Source: Linnemannia schmuckeri (Eukaryota > Mortierellomycota > Mortierellomycetes > Mortierellales > Mortierellaceae). From it: a stretch of DNA of 64,000 bases. The number at the start of each line of letters is the position of its first letter. Position 1 is the first letter of the stretch. The stretch spans positions 62,001-126,000 of the forward strand of contig JANATG010000003.1 of NCBI GenBank assembly GCA_029449235.1. Direction: 5' to 3'. The notes under the pieces were generated by a model. It was not told the origin of the DNA. It ran no database searches and saw nothing but the letters and a program-made list of their open reading frames with translations. This document shows positions 1 through 12,103 of the stretch, piece by piece. A program made the position numbers and the translations under genes.

Positions 1-108
1 TTGTGAGTTGATCTATTGTCAAGGGGCCAACGACGTCGGTTCAAAATAAGTTTTAAAGAGTGCTGCTCTCTTCGCGTGTCGTCCTTGATAAAACTTGGAT
101 TGACAACT

Positions 109-2392
109 TCACTTTACCTTCTTCTCGAGGATGGCCGAGCCGTTGCGATACATCATTTTGATGGAACGGTAGAGCTGCTTAGTGGTTGGCTCGAGCAAGT
201 AGCTGGTTGAGTAGGAGACATTGCATTGAGGAAGAGAGGGTAAGGTAATGCCCAAGGAGGTGGCACGTGCAAGCAGCTGGTCGACTTGCCGTTCAATAAC
301 CGTCTTGGACTTGATCTTGCAGGAGTAGATATGCCCCAGCAAAATCTGGTAAAAAGCGATGAAAGGCTTGTCCATTGCCGACGGCTCAGCATCCTCGTCA
401 ACATCATCCTCTGCGTTTTCCAGGCCTTCATTTTCAGAGGGAGTGCCAGCGGCACTGTTACTGCCTGCCTGAGAATCCTGGTTAGGTTCAGGCGATGCGC
501 GAATCTTGGACTCGACGGCGGGGCGCAAAGTGTTCAGGATGGCTCGGTCCTCCTCAGTCGAACCACGCTTAAAGATGGTCTCGATGAACGCGCCCAAAAA
601 CTTCTGCGCGTATCTTTTCGTAGCTTGTTCGATAACGTCCAAGATGCAGGTAGAGATCCCTTGCTGTTGTTGCTGCTGATGTTGCTGTTGCCGCTTAGAC
701 AAGGAGAGTTGATTGGCGTCGGTGGTGGTTGCTGCCGCTGCCCGCTTGCTGTTGGCTCTGATCGTGTGGACGGGAAGAGAGACAAGGGAATGCTTCCACA
801 CCATGGCTTTGATCAGCTGCATCTTGTCCATCTCGCCGACCTTGGGCGGTGGCTTCTTGAGTAGCTCCGTTTTCTTTTGGAGTCGCCGGGCCTCACGCTC
901 CCGTTTCTTCTCAGCCTGCCTCCTCTGACCTTGGCTATCGACTGCTGGTACCGCGCCTCTTGCTCCGCCGTGTACGGTTTCCACTAATATTGCCTGCAGA
1001 TAGACGGTGGCCCATGCTGTTGCGGTTCTGATCGTGCCTTAGGCGAGTATCGAGGCCGATGCACCTGTCGCGAGACTCCAGGCCGGTAAGCTGGCTTGTC
1101 GATCACACGGTGTCGTCTAAACTCTTTGTGCTTGCCCTGCCGTTCGGGTTTGGTGTCACTGAAGAAAATCCTAGAATGCGTAAGGAGCAAATTAATAACG
1201 TGTTAGACTATTTGCAAATAATGGGTAAGCTGATTTCAGAAAGTCATGTGGGAGAAGAGTATAATGGGTTACCTCTTGCTGCTCGAGTTTATGCGCTTCT
1301 GTGCCTTGGCCTTGGCATGCTGATCCTTGATCGACTTGTATTGCTGATAGAGCACATCGTACGACATGGAGGGTGGAGGGGAGTTCGTGAGAGGCGCTTC
1401 TGATTGTGCAGTTGACGGCGGATCAGAGATTACGCCCGCTGGAGCAGCAATCTCCTGGGTCAACCTGATAAACATAAGGATAGAAGCCGCGAAATCGATT
1501 TCGTCTTGGTTGCTGCAGATTACGAGTGGACTCTTAAGGTATTCTTGCACCAACGATGGCGCGTCTAATATAGAAAGGGATCAAAAAGAAGTTATAGTGA
1601 GTCTGGCCATGTCCACAATGAAAAGAGACTGCAAGGCATACTAGCAAAATAGTTGTTCTTACCTGTATCTGGTAGATCCTTGATAACTTTGTAGTTTGTT
1701 GCAATACCCAGGGACGGAATGTTCTTGTTATAATCGTTGGAGGAGACGCATGTCAGCGCAGTGAACTTGGTGGTCGACAGACCTGTCTTGTCCAACACCG
1801 TCACCCTGTTATACAAGGACCTTGGTCTCGTCCCGCTTGCCCACGGGACGCCATATCATCTTGACCGAGTCGTACGCGAAAAAGTCAGAATCATGGGACA
1901 GCACAATGTCTATTGGTTGACAATCTGCAGCGAATGCAATATCTGCTCAGTCCGGCACAAACGCGCGTCAAGCTGTTGACTCTGTAGAAAATCGACGAAG
2001 TCCTCCCGATCGTGAATGGACCATTGGAATCCTCCATGGAGACTCTTCTCGACATTCTTGAACATCTCCTTGGTGGGTGGCTTGCCTTGACTGACACGTT
2101 CGTTGAGTGTCTCGATGGCAACCTTGGAAGTCTTGACAGCCTTGACCCGTTTCTCCTCTCGCGCGCGATGAGTCTCCTTCTTCTCGAGAGCAAGGACGCC
2201 GTCGACGTAGTACACCATGCGCAAGGGGTCTCCGAATTTCTTGAGGTGCGCAAGGGGAATAGTGTATGCTTTTGTCTTGTCGCCTGCATGTTTGGTGTAG
2301 ATCCATCGAATTTTCTTGAAAAAAGAGAGAACATCAATGTGCATCTTGGCGCCGCCAGGCACCTTACTCCCTTCATCGAGAATACACACATC
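109..2392 (-). pseudogene. Decayed XPG/FEN1-like (PIN-fold) nuclease gene
   Basis: Read on the minus strand, the pieces match an XPG/FEN-type structure-specific nuclease. They show an early IDVLSFF segment (the position of the first metal-binding Asp), YYVDG, a RTE acidic segment, SHDSDFFAY and LTCVSSNDY. A lysine-rich linker and a C-terminal KPPPKVG..KAMVWKHS region follow. Putative introns lie near 1665-1560 and 1268-985. The frame breaks at least four times inside homologous sequence: near 1945 (RTE to DIAFAADC), near 1810 (after KRDETKVL), near 1290 and near 930. No MG.KGLW-like first exon was found upstream of the acceptor at 2392. With this many lesions I read it as a pseudogene rather than a sequencing slip. 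Family assignment comes from motif recall, not a search. Confidence 0.65.
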
Positions 2393-3323
2393 CTACATTT
2401 TATGCCTTGTTCTTTCGTTTTGTTAGGCAAGAGAAAGTGTCTTTGGGATCGTTGGTCATTAGGTTAACCTCAGACATAAGGCGAAAGTGAAAAAGAAGTA
2501 AGAAAAGTTGATTCCAGGTTCTGATCTGAGCCATGAACTCAGAAGGAACACAATGGCAAAAGGCGTATGCTGTACGCGACACTCGAGCGCAAGAGAAAAG
2601 GGAAAGGGGGAGGAGAAGAGGCTGTCACTATGAAAACTGGAGACGAGAAGTCCTTTTTTGTTGTGCATGGTCTACGGCAACTGGCTTGCACCAAGCGGAT
2701 TCTCATCTACTCGACTCAAGACCCAAGGAACACAGAGTAGAATATACGGGTCATGAGTAGAAGCAACGACAAGGAAGAAACAAAAATAGTGTCGATGGCG
2801 ATCTCTTCTTTGCTTTAGACACTTTTTGTTATTTTCTCCCTTAGCTTCCCTTCTTCTCCTCCTTCACCCTCATCCACTCATCGCACCTTTCATCTTCATC
2901 CACTCATCGCACCTTTCATCTTCATGGTCTGCCTTTCAACAATAGACAAAGAAAGAGAAATAAACAACGCTGCACGCCTCTCCTGACCAACTGATGGATA
3001 CCAGCCCCTAAACCATAGTCCCCTCACCTGGCCATCCCTATCTATCGTATGTCGACTGTGTACTTGGCTATTCCCGTCATTGCCATTGTCATTGTCATTG
3101 CGTCTCACTGTGCACCCCCCCTTTTTTTTCCTTCTCCCCTTTTCTATCTTTCTCTTTTGTTTTTACTACTTTTTCTTCCTTCAACCAAACACCTCCCCTA
3201 CCCCACTTTGTCAACACACTATTATCCCTTCTCTTTCTCCCTCTTCCGCGCCTTTTCGCTACTTCTTCTTATTCTCTTGTTCTTCCCAAACAATAACCTC
3301 AACTATACCCAGCCAAACCAGCC
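2393..3323. promoter_or_regulatory. Divergent intergenic region and C/T-rich leader
   Basis: There is no supported gene here. The 200 bases before the PH-protein start are strongly pyrimidine-rich, which is the usual look of leaders in this window (also 34200-34330 read on the minus strand, 45430-45750 and 54280-54890). No convincing TATA box could be chosen. Confidence 0.4.
2871..2922 (+). repeat. Two exact tandem copies of a 26-nt unit
   Basis: The unit beginning CATCCACTCATCGCACC occurs at 2871-2896 and again at 2897-2922 with no mismatch. It lies in the upstream region of the PH-domain gene. An exact recent duplication in a non-coding region is the simplest reading. Confidence 0.85.
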
Positions 3324-6300
3324 ATGAACACCACGAAACCTCACGACCAGCAACAACAGAAGCAAGGAGGATATACCAGACCACGATCAGCCTCTGTATT
3401 GCTCGCACATAAATCCAATGGCTCGCTAGGAATGAATGGAGCGTACTCAGCATCGTCCACCAACTTGGGTGCAGCTGTACCTGCAGGAAGACCTCTTCCC
3501 AAGACACCGGGGATGTCATCCCATCAATCCTATCAACAGCAACAGACGAATTTCGATCCATCTGGCGACACTGGACAGGGTGGCGGATACAATGCTGGCA
3601 ATGGCCAATATAATAGCAGTGGCAACCTTAACAACAACAGCAATAACAATACTGCTGTTGCACCACCAGTTCGACCGGGCAGAGCCAATATCCATATCAA
3701 TCAACCGTCCAACACCTCGCTATCCTCGGCCAGTGCTAATAACATCTCCAACAACAATAACAGCAGCATGGGCACAACGGCTTCACGAGGGCATACGTCA
3801 TGGGTCCAACCGAAGGCCACCTCGTCTGTATCGACCTCGCTCTCAAACACTACTGCATCCAATACTTCATCGTCACCCTCTGGAGCAGCATATTCAACAC
3901 CCAGCACGCACTCACAAGGACCGAAGGTGACACAGGATGAGGCATCGTCGTACTATGAAGCTTTGACAAGACCTATTTCCCCGGCCATGATCATGAACTA
4001 TGTTCCTCCACCGGTCTCCAACTCTGGTGCTACACCCTCAACAATAGCAACAACAATGGGAGGGGGTGGATCGAACGGTGTGGAGTCGCCTAATCAGCCT
4101 ATCATGTTGACACCAGCAACGTCCTCATTACGACCCCTGAGTGCAACTGCAGCGCTTTCTTCGTCGTTCAATACACTTGGACTAGGGCCTCAGCCTACAG
4201 CTCGACCTGCGGTGCATCAAGGAGCACGGAGTTCCTGTGTGGAGCCTTCAAATCCTCCTCCCTCAACGTCTTCCCACCAGACACCTCAACAAGGTCGTCC
4301 ATTCTCCACTGGAGGAATTGGTATCATCTCTGCGATCGGTAGCAGCAGCAGCGCCGATGATCCGTCTTCCAACTCGTCTCGGTTTGCTCGTCGGGGTCCA
4401 TTGGTGATGAACCATGAAGGCGGCAGTTTTGGAGACCATAGCAGTAGCTACGCCCCTTCTGGAACGCGATTGCGACGGGAGAGTGGTGCGTGGAGTGATG
4501 CCGACAATAGTACTCCGGCTCAGAATCTTTATCGACAGTCCTTCCACCAGCAAACACCTCAACAACACCACCAACAGCAACAGCTGCCTTTTAGTCCAGC
4601 GACTCCAAGAACGGACACGTCAAACATCACATCTCCTGCGAATACTGCTTCTTTTGGAATGCAGGTAAAGTGATGATTCTCGTGACCACAAGTGGTTTTT
4701 TGTTCAAGTGAACGGATGAGATTGCATGGCTGACACATTTGTCCTAATACCCTACTGTCGTTGGTTTTTTTTACGTATGTATCTTTAGATCGCGAAGGAA
4801 GGATGGTTATGGCGACGGGGAAATCTACTGGTATGTTTTTATGTGTTTTACGTTGGAACTCAAGGCCATTAATAGTCTCATGAAACCTTTATTCGACATG
4901 TATGTACTATGTGAACTCTGGCAATGACCGAGTAGCAGTAAGAACTCACATGCCTCACTCTATATATCTAAACGAACTATTAGACTTGGAAGAGGTGCTA
5001 TGCAATTGGAAGATTCCGGGGAGATGCACATCCAGGAATATTAACGCTTTTCAAGGACAATGAGGTAATCATATTATCACCGATAGAGCATAACTGTTAT
5101 GTGAAATCGGTTGAAAAATAGCGTTGAGCTAACGTCTGCCTTAACTCCACATGGCATGTAGCATTTGTTCCCGATAAAGACGGTTGATATGGCAGAGTGC
5201 TACGAGGTTCAAGTGAAAGCACAGGACACCAAAGGCTCTGGTCGGTTTGAGTTCAAGCTGGTGACCCGCAAGGAAGAAACCTGGTTCGCAACGGACACAA
5301 TGTCAGAACGCACAGGCTGGATCGATGCCCTCAACTCGCTCATGTCGAAGGCTGTAGGAGCGTCACTCTTGAAACTGGAAGCCAAGCTTAACAACATCCG
5401 GCACCGCAACAACTCTCTCGAGTACTCTATTCACACTGAAAAGACTGGCGGCAACAGCAACAATCCCGCTGCGACGACGGCGGCGTTGGAGGGCCATCTT
5501 CAATTAGTTCAACAGGATCTGGTGACGAGGGAACAGCTGCTCTCGCAGAGGGAGCAGGAGCTGGAGCGAAAGCGGATCGAGTCATTGTTGGTTCAGCTTG
5601 AGGCGTGGAGGGCAGCCGCCAAGGTGACGGTGAACCAACACTATGCGGTTCGGGACCAGTTGTTAGAACGTGTGATGAAGACTGCCAGGACCGTTCAGGA
5701 GCTGCTGGAGCGGGCCAGGATTCATCTGGAAACTGGGTCGGACCAGATCACGGAGATTGTCAACAGTCATCTGGAATGCATCCGGGTCCATGCCAGCGAG
5801 TCGTCGTTGAATGCGGTGTCGTACAAAATGATCAAGTCGATCCTCGTCGGTCTTTCCGTCAACCTGGATACTCGGAGCTCAGAGATGAAGAGGGTTCTGT
5901 TGGTCATGGATCAGTTTATCCATGCCAGCAAGTCGTCGAAACCGGGATCTGCTTCCAACTCGTCGCCTGCTTCGCCGAGACTTGTTGGCGCGCGCGAGCG
6001 ACGCATGTCTGTAGGCGGGCCTCTTTCCCCTCCTATCATAAATAGCTACCCACCATCAGCTCTCGGGATTGGTGTGTATTTGATGCAGGTTCGCAACAAG
6101 TACACAGAGACCCTGGAGATCCTGGAGGACCATTCCAAGAGACTGAAGCGGATCCTGGAGCGAGCCGACATCAACAACCCCGAGAGTGCTCGTCGATTCC
6201 AAGAGGACGTGAAGGAAATTCTGAAGAGTTTGACTCGACATCCTACATACATCTTTACTCCTTGTCTGCCGGATCAGCCCCTACCTGGCGTGGCAGATAC

Positions 6301-9300
6301 GTTCTATCGAGAGGATTTGGTCGTCATTCAACAAAAGAGTAAGGAGTTACTGAGGAAGACTCAAGCTTCGACTTCGCCTACCCCTACCACCAACCCAACA
6401 AGTCCATTGAAACGCCCACAGAGCGTCAATCACGACGAGTCTAATGATGATGACAACGACGAGGGGGAAGAGTTGGCGTCGAAGAAGGCAGCATTTACGT
6501 CTACGAGTCCCAAGGAACCAATGACTGTGTCGCCAGTTGAACCTCAATCGACGGGAAGGACAGTAGCGTCATCACCTTCTCCTCCTACGATCTCATCGAC
6601 AGTCGGGTCAAGCGGCATCCCAAGCCTCGGCCTTGCATTGCCAGCCTCGCTCTCCTCGTTTCTGCTCACGGAGGCATTGCCGTCTTCCTCTCCTAACACC
6701 GCTTCTACTGTGGTCGCTGCCTCTTCTGCCGTGCCCACCTTCTCATCAACAGAGCTGACCCTAAAGCTCCGCGACACCATCCTTCCAGAGTTCGACCACC
6801 TCACCCTCAAGCAAGAAGAGTCCCTCCAGTCAATGACAACTCTACTCAATCAGATCTCGTCGGCTCTGATTAAGAAGTTGGTGGAGATCAAGGAAGCGAC
6901 TGCAGGGCAGAGACAGGAGTTTGAGGAGCTCAAGGACGAGATCATTGACGTGATGCAGCTCTCGGCGACAGACCCGAGTGCTCACCAGAGAGACATCTCA
7001 GCTCTTTCGGAGATCCGGTCAAAACTGGCCGATATTACCTCTCAGCTTGCCAAAGTTCAGACGATCCAACAACAACAGCAACAACAACAACAGAACATTG
7101 GGAACGGAGCAGGTGGATTTTACGGCGGCGGTGTTTTGGGATATCGACGTGTTGGTGGCGCTTCTCCATCGTCGGGTGCTGGAGCCAGTGCCGCCACCGC
7201 CACGGGGTTCTCACTCCTGCAACGATCTGCAAGCGCGATGGTCCATAACTCTGTCGGACGAGCAGCGCATCCGTTTTCCCTCACTACTGACAACGGCTCT
7301 CGGCAGCACCTCCAGCGCGTCAACTCGACATCCTTGCAGAACCGTCTCCAAATTCCTTCCTCAACCTCGATGGTGGCGTCTCTTGGAAGCAGCGGTGGTC
7401 TGAGCAGCCTTTCAGGCGGTAACAGCACCACTACGAGCAATGGCGGAGGCGGATCAGGCACTCCTGGAGCGAGACCCTCCAAGATTGCAGGAATGACGCG
7501 TCTGTTTGAAGAGAGTGACTCCTGGACTGGACATCATACGGCCACTGCGACCGAGGCCCAGCTCCCTGGGGAAGACGGCTACATTCTCCAAGGTCTGGAT
7601 TATGATTCGAACATCAATGCCCGGCAGAACCAGCAGGTCGCCGCAAAACTGGACCAACTGCTCCTTTTGCTCGAGTTTGTCAATACGGCGCAGTGTCGGA
7701 TGATGGCGTATCAGGATCTCGAGTATGATCGGCACCGGAATGGGGGCGAGGCAGGAAATGTGGACGATGGTCGGATGATGGCTGTTCAAGAACATATGGA
7801 ACAGATGGACCGCAAGATGAACCTCCAGATGCATCTTCTTCGACGGCTCGCCTCTATTCAGGACTCAAGTGTTATGTCTTCGGTTCGCAGCTCGACGATT
7901 ACGACGGCATCTGCAAAGATTAAGCAGATTGACGGTGACAACGATGAGGAGGAAAGGTCACCTGTTGATAAGCCCGCGGAGGATAAGGGTTCGTTGCACA
8001 ACGAAGGTGGTTTTATGGACAGTATTGAGTCGCTTGTCAGGACAGCCCCACCGGAAAACGAGTTGACCCTTCTTGAAGTCCTGAGCCGCCTGGACCTACA
8101 GGTCATCCCCTCCGTCAAGGACCAGTCAGAGCGGATTCACGAGCTTTCAGACCAATTGTCGGAGATGAAGCGGCAGCTGGATGAACAGCACAAGCGACAA
8201 GAGCTCCTCCTGCTTCAACAAACTTCTAATGTTAATGCGAATGTTCGCTCCCGGTCTGCTGCCGGCGCTTCCAACATTGGCCGCAGTAACAGCTTGGAAA
8301 GACCGGTGACTCCATTGTCTCATTCGAGGTCTGCATCCCAGACGCTTGTGCAGCAACAGCATCAACAACAAGCATCTACCGGCTCCATGTCTTCACCCTT
8401 AGAGACCGAATCGCCTTCTTTGTGGAGGGCTTCCCTTCGGCCCAGCCAGAGTAACGGCAGTAACTCGGCCTCGTTCAGAGACAGGATCCTGTCTGCCTCC
8501 AGTATTTCCCCGCCACCTATTACCCCGTCCTTGACGTCGTTACACAGCAGCCAAGTCATTCTACAGGATCTAGCAACAACAGCGTCGATGACAACAGGAG
8601 GTGGCGGAGGGACGCTTGTTACCAAGACTTCGGATCGGATCGCGGAGCTGTTGGATAAGATGGACAACAAAATGGGACAGGTGATTGACGAGCAGTTGGC
8701 GAGGTACGAGAGCGGCAACAAGGTGCTCCTGGCCAAGGTACTTGAGCTGCTTGAGGCTGATGAGGAATCGTCGGAAGGCGGCTCAGAGATGACCCGTAAG
8801 ACCACCAGGGCTGCTGTCTCCTCCGCTAGCAGCGGAGCTACCAAGCAAAGGATAGATGAGGATGAACAGCAGGTATATATCGATAACAGCACTCTCTTGA
8901 ACGATATCAACAAGTCCTTGTTGGAGGACAGGTCCAATTCGGAAGTGATGAGGCAGACGCTCGACAGGATCTTGAGAGGGCAAGAGGAACTCTTGAAGAC
9001 GAACAGCATCCGTCTAGCTTCTTTAGTCGGAGGCGGAAGCAGGGATGCCGATGATTCCAGCGACTCCAACATGCGCGCATGGACAGACTCGTTGGACCGG
9101 ATCAAGACCCTCATCCAGCAGGAAGGCGATCGGTCGGAGGCCTCGCTGAGCGATCAGCGGGACGAGATCCTGGACAAAATGAACCAGGTCCTGTCTTCGA
9201 TTCAGGATTCACAGACTCAGTTTGGATCGAGGGATGGTCAGGTTAGGGAGGAGTTACAAGAGCTCCGCGATTGGATGGTTCGGCATGCTAGCCAGCAGAC

Positions 9301-10663
9301 CGAGAACCTTCGAGAGCTTCTCCTTTCTGCCAGTTCTGCGACAACAACAGTTGGGGACAATGGCGGCGCCTTCATTGCAGGAGTATCAAGGACTGATGGT
9401 GATGATGATGATGACGATGAAGACTTTGTAGAGAGAGGGTCGGACAGCAACTTGAAGGTTCGAGTCGGTGACGGCGACGAAGAAGAGTATACCGAGGTTG
9501 ACATCTTGGAGGATCTGGACAAGCGCCATCATCACAAGCCCAGTGCCGGGGGTGTATCCCACCCTGTTGCTGTTGCCTGTGTACCTGTGCCTTTCCCTGT
9601 TGGCAAGACGGCCACTTCGACAGAGATCCAGGAACTCAAGGACCAGTTGGAGATGTTTACAAAGATCCAGATGGCGACCGTTTCTGAGCTGGCCGACAAT
9701 ATGTCTGGAGTCGAGAAGATGATGCGGGACATGTCCAAAATGATGGGGGTCCGCCGTGGAGGCACGGTTTTGAGACGCAAGGAGGCCGAGGAAGGACGGG
9801 CGATGCTGGCGATGGAGGTCAAGGAGACGATTCAGGAGGTGATTGACCGCATGTCATCGACGACGGGTCCTATGAGTCCCGCCATTGCTGAAGTGTCTAA
9901 TCCGCGACGATCTTCAGTGGATGGTGGTGTTATTTCTGCCTTAAACCGGAAACCTACTTCAATCACGACGACAACGACGCGTCCAGTGTCGACCAGTGCT
10001 GCTGGTGCACCCAGTCGTGGAGAGAGTGGGCTGTTCAAGTACTTCTACCAGGCAAGGCGTTCGACCTCTTCAACATCCACGGAGGGTGGAGCCCCGTCTT
10101 CACTAGCCCCTCTACCAACAACCCCAGCAGTGGTCGCTGCTTCGCCCAGAGTGGATGTGACCGCTGCCTCTCGGAAGCCTTTCTCATCTGCGCCTTCAAG
10201 CCCCGTTGTTGACACACCTACAATGATGGTCGACAATCTTCACAACAACAGTGACTACAGCTACTGCGATGGTCACGATAATGGAGGCGGTACGATGACC
10301 ACCTTGCAGATGCAGTTGCAACTCGAGATGCATCAGAACCAGATCGAGCAACTCTACAAACGCAAGGCGCGTGCCGAAATTGAGGTCGAGGATTTGCAGG
10401 CAGAGAAGGCGCGACTGATTGACGAGAAGGTGGCTCTGAGGGAGGAGGTTGAGCAGCTGCGAAGGGAGCGACAGGAGCTGTTGCTGTTGAATAATGGTAC
10501 GGACGATGTGCATGTGGGTGATGGTGGAAAAAAGGAGGTACCGCCGTTGTTGCCGTCGGCGTCGTATTTAGAAAAGATATTACAGGATCGGGTTAGTCTG
10601 TTGTTGCAGGAGACGGCCCGTTTGGAGGAGCACAAGCGGCAACTTGGGAGGGAGACGAAATGA
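3324..10663 (+). CDS. Giant PH-domain, coiled-coil protein (2,321 aa)
   Basis: Four exons join in frame: 3324-4664, 4789-4830, 4984-5064 and 5162-10663. Residues 1-447 are disordered, rich in S/T/N/Q/P. The PH domain (about 448-555) is cut by all three introns: KEGWLWRRGNLL on exon 2, TWKRCYAIGRF..ILTLFKDNE on exon 3, and the rest on exon 4, ending at the conserved-Trp helix GWIDALNSLM. After it come helical segments (about 590-750), an S/T/P-rich stretch, a polyQ run, repeated amphipathic blocks of the type LDRI..Q, an acidic D-run near 9400-9420 and a C-terminal leucine-rich coiled coil (about 2,225-2,321). PH domains bind phosphoinositides or proteins, so a cortical or membrane scaffold is a reasonable inference. 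No enzymatic domain is seen and I cannot name an orthologue. Confidence 0.85.
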
Positions 10664-11103
10664 ACGCGCACAACCGCTGCCGTTGTCATAATAAAATCGG
10701 ATAATTCTTTCACGTAGCTGTAAGTCTGCCAGGACAATACTGAGCCATTCTCTGCTACATCCCTTTTGATAGCAAGAGTAATGGCTAAGAACATAGGTAG
10801 GGCTTTATTGTTTTTGAGGTGAAGCTATCAGAAAGAAGGTGAATGTTGACCTAGCATACTCAACTTCTCAAATGGCAGTAGCGTCGCCTCCTCAAGTAAT
10901 GCCAACTTCTCCAGACGCATCCAGAGCGTTCCTAGACCGGAGCCAGTTGATAATAAGGCATGCCTAATCTCGTCGTCGTCGTTGTCTTTGCTCTCAGATG
11001 GAGCAGGTCTCTTTTCATTTCCAAAGACGGATGACAACGGTGATAAAGTAGTGGTTCGACGTGTTGCTTGGGGCGCAGATTTCTTGTGAGTCTCCTCCTT
11101 CAC
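10664..11103 (-). CDS. Unrecognised small protein, tentative spliced gene
   Basis: An exon at 11103-10851 encodes a basic/serine-rich start and a helical segment (LGTLWMRLEKLALLEEATLL). It can splice in frame from a GT at 10850-10849 to an AG at 10786-10785. The next exon reads AIKRDVAENGSVLSWQTY and KELSDFIM. The helix composition looks like a real small alpha-helical protein. The donor (GTCAAC) is weak, the upstream start is not resolved, and the last exon stays open into the antisense of the PH gene, so the true 3' end is unknown. No family recognised. Confidence 0.35.
10690..10695 (+). terminator. Poly(A) signal AATAAA
   Basis: AATAAA lies 27 bases after the stop codon of the PH-domain gene, the right place for its 3' end. 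Confidence 0.5.
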
Positions 11104-11257
11104 GAGGTAGTACTGAAGTCATCATCGTCTGCCGTTGTTGCTGGTCGAGGATCGTTTGTGGGTGCTCCTTCCTGCTAATAGTGTGGCATGAGGGTTGGGT
11201 GTTGTGGCAAAGGGGTTGATGGACGACGGGAGGCAAACTATGGACACAGACAAAGAA

Positions 11258-11276
11258 TTTTTTTTTTTTTTTTTTT
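11258..11276 (-). repeat. A19 tract (minus strand) downstream of AATAAA
   Basis: On the minus strand a stop codon at 11296-11294 overlaps AATAAA and is followed about 16 bases later by 19 A residues. The order stop, AATAAA, poly(A) is what a reverse-transcribed and reinserted mRNA would leave, but a simple homopolymer cannot be excluded. Confidence 0.55.
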
Positions 11277-11293
11277 GGTAGAATAGGAGGTTT

Positions 11294-11514
11294 TTATTGT
11301 GGCTTAATCAGCCTTGATCCAGTTATTTTGGGCAATGGTTTGTTGATTTCACCTACTATGGTCTGGATAATGTCGTTGCTCGATTGTGTGTGTTGGTGCA
11401 GAAAACGGACGGCGTTGGCTGTTGAGATGCCAATAAGGCAGCAAGCCAGCTGTTGAGGGATAGTGATGTTATATTGAGGTTTGTTGTCGAACGTGGGAGG
11501 CTGGAAAGACAGGA
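11294..11514 (-). CDS. 3'-terminal exon of an unrecognised gene
   Basis: A 73-codon open stretch has good coding character: LSFQPPTFDNKPQYNITIP, CCLIGISTANAVRFLHQ, then a stop. It contains no internal ATG and begins after a plausible acceptor (TCTGAAAG) at 11516-11515. I could not find the preceding exon with confidence. The ITIP..CLIG stretch resembles the start of a KH domain, but this is weak. It could be a remnant, given the poly(A) tract beyond its stop. Confidence 0.35.
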
Positions 11515-12103
11515 CTTTCAGACAAAGAAAGAAAAAAAGTCACACGGCCCTCGAGCCATGATATTAGCAAGGGTTCGCTTCTCTTAAGGGTACAGTAATG
11601 AGTTATTTTAGCCATTGTGCAAAACGCGCCTCATTACTTTTCTTTCGACGCCCTCAAACAGCTGCCACCCACACGACGATCACCCTCAGCAAGCCGACAG
11701 TACAAGACAATCGTCCTTCTCCGTCACAAGGCAGCAGCTCCCTCTCACAAGACGCTAATGCTCCTGCGCATCCACCCCCACCGCGACACACACAGCCTTA
11801 CAGCTGATCTCACACTACTCAGGAATCAAACGGGGAGGATAAGCCATACCGACAACTCGTGTATGTGCCTGCCTATAGTTTTGTTGTTTTCACCTTTTTG
11901 TTGTTACGACTAACGCCAAATCAATCGTACATATTTTGCCCTTTCGTCGGTTCCTAGAAGAAAAGGTGAAGTGTGTGACTTGAACAAGACAGCCATCACA
12001 CGGATAACGTCAATATCTACACCTACACAATACTTACAGTGGCACATTCACCTATATATCAGGACAGTCCATACGCATCGCCAACACGGTCCTCCTTAAC
12101 AAA
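11515..12103. promoter_or_regulatory. Intergenic region upstream of the GCR1-type gene
   Basis: A short open frame at 11598-11807 (+) is rich in Ser/Pro/His and matches nothing known to me; I do not support it as a gene. The rest is non-coding and C/A-rich up to the start at 12104. Confidence 0.35.

Noticed and set aside
1796..1812. A 15-nt GT..AG stretch as an intron rescuing the nuclease frame
   Set aside because: Too short to splice, and other frame breaks in the same gene have no such explanation.
8362..9114. 250-codon frame antisense to the PH gene
   Set aside because: Serine- and leucine-rich shadow of a coding exon with strong codon bias on the other strand.
11294..11514. KH-domain call for the terminal exon
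   Set aside because: Only a loose ITIP..CLIG resemblance; the GxxG loop and flanking strands do not fit.
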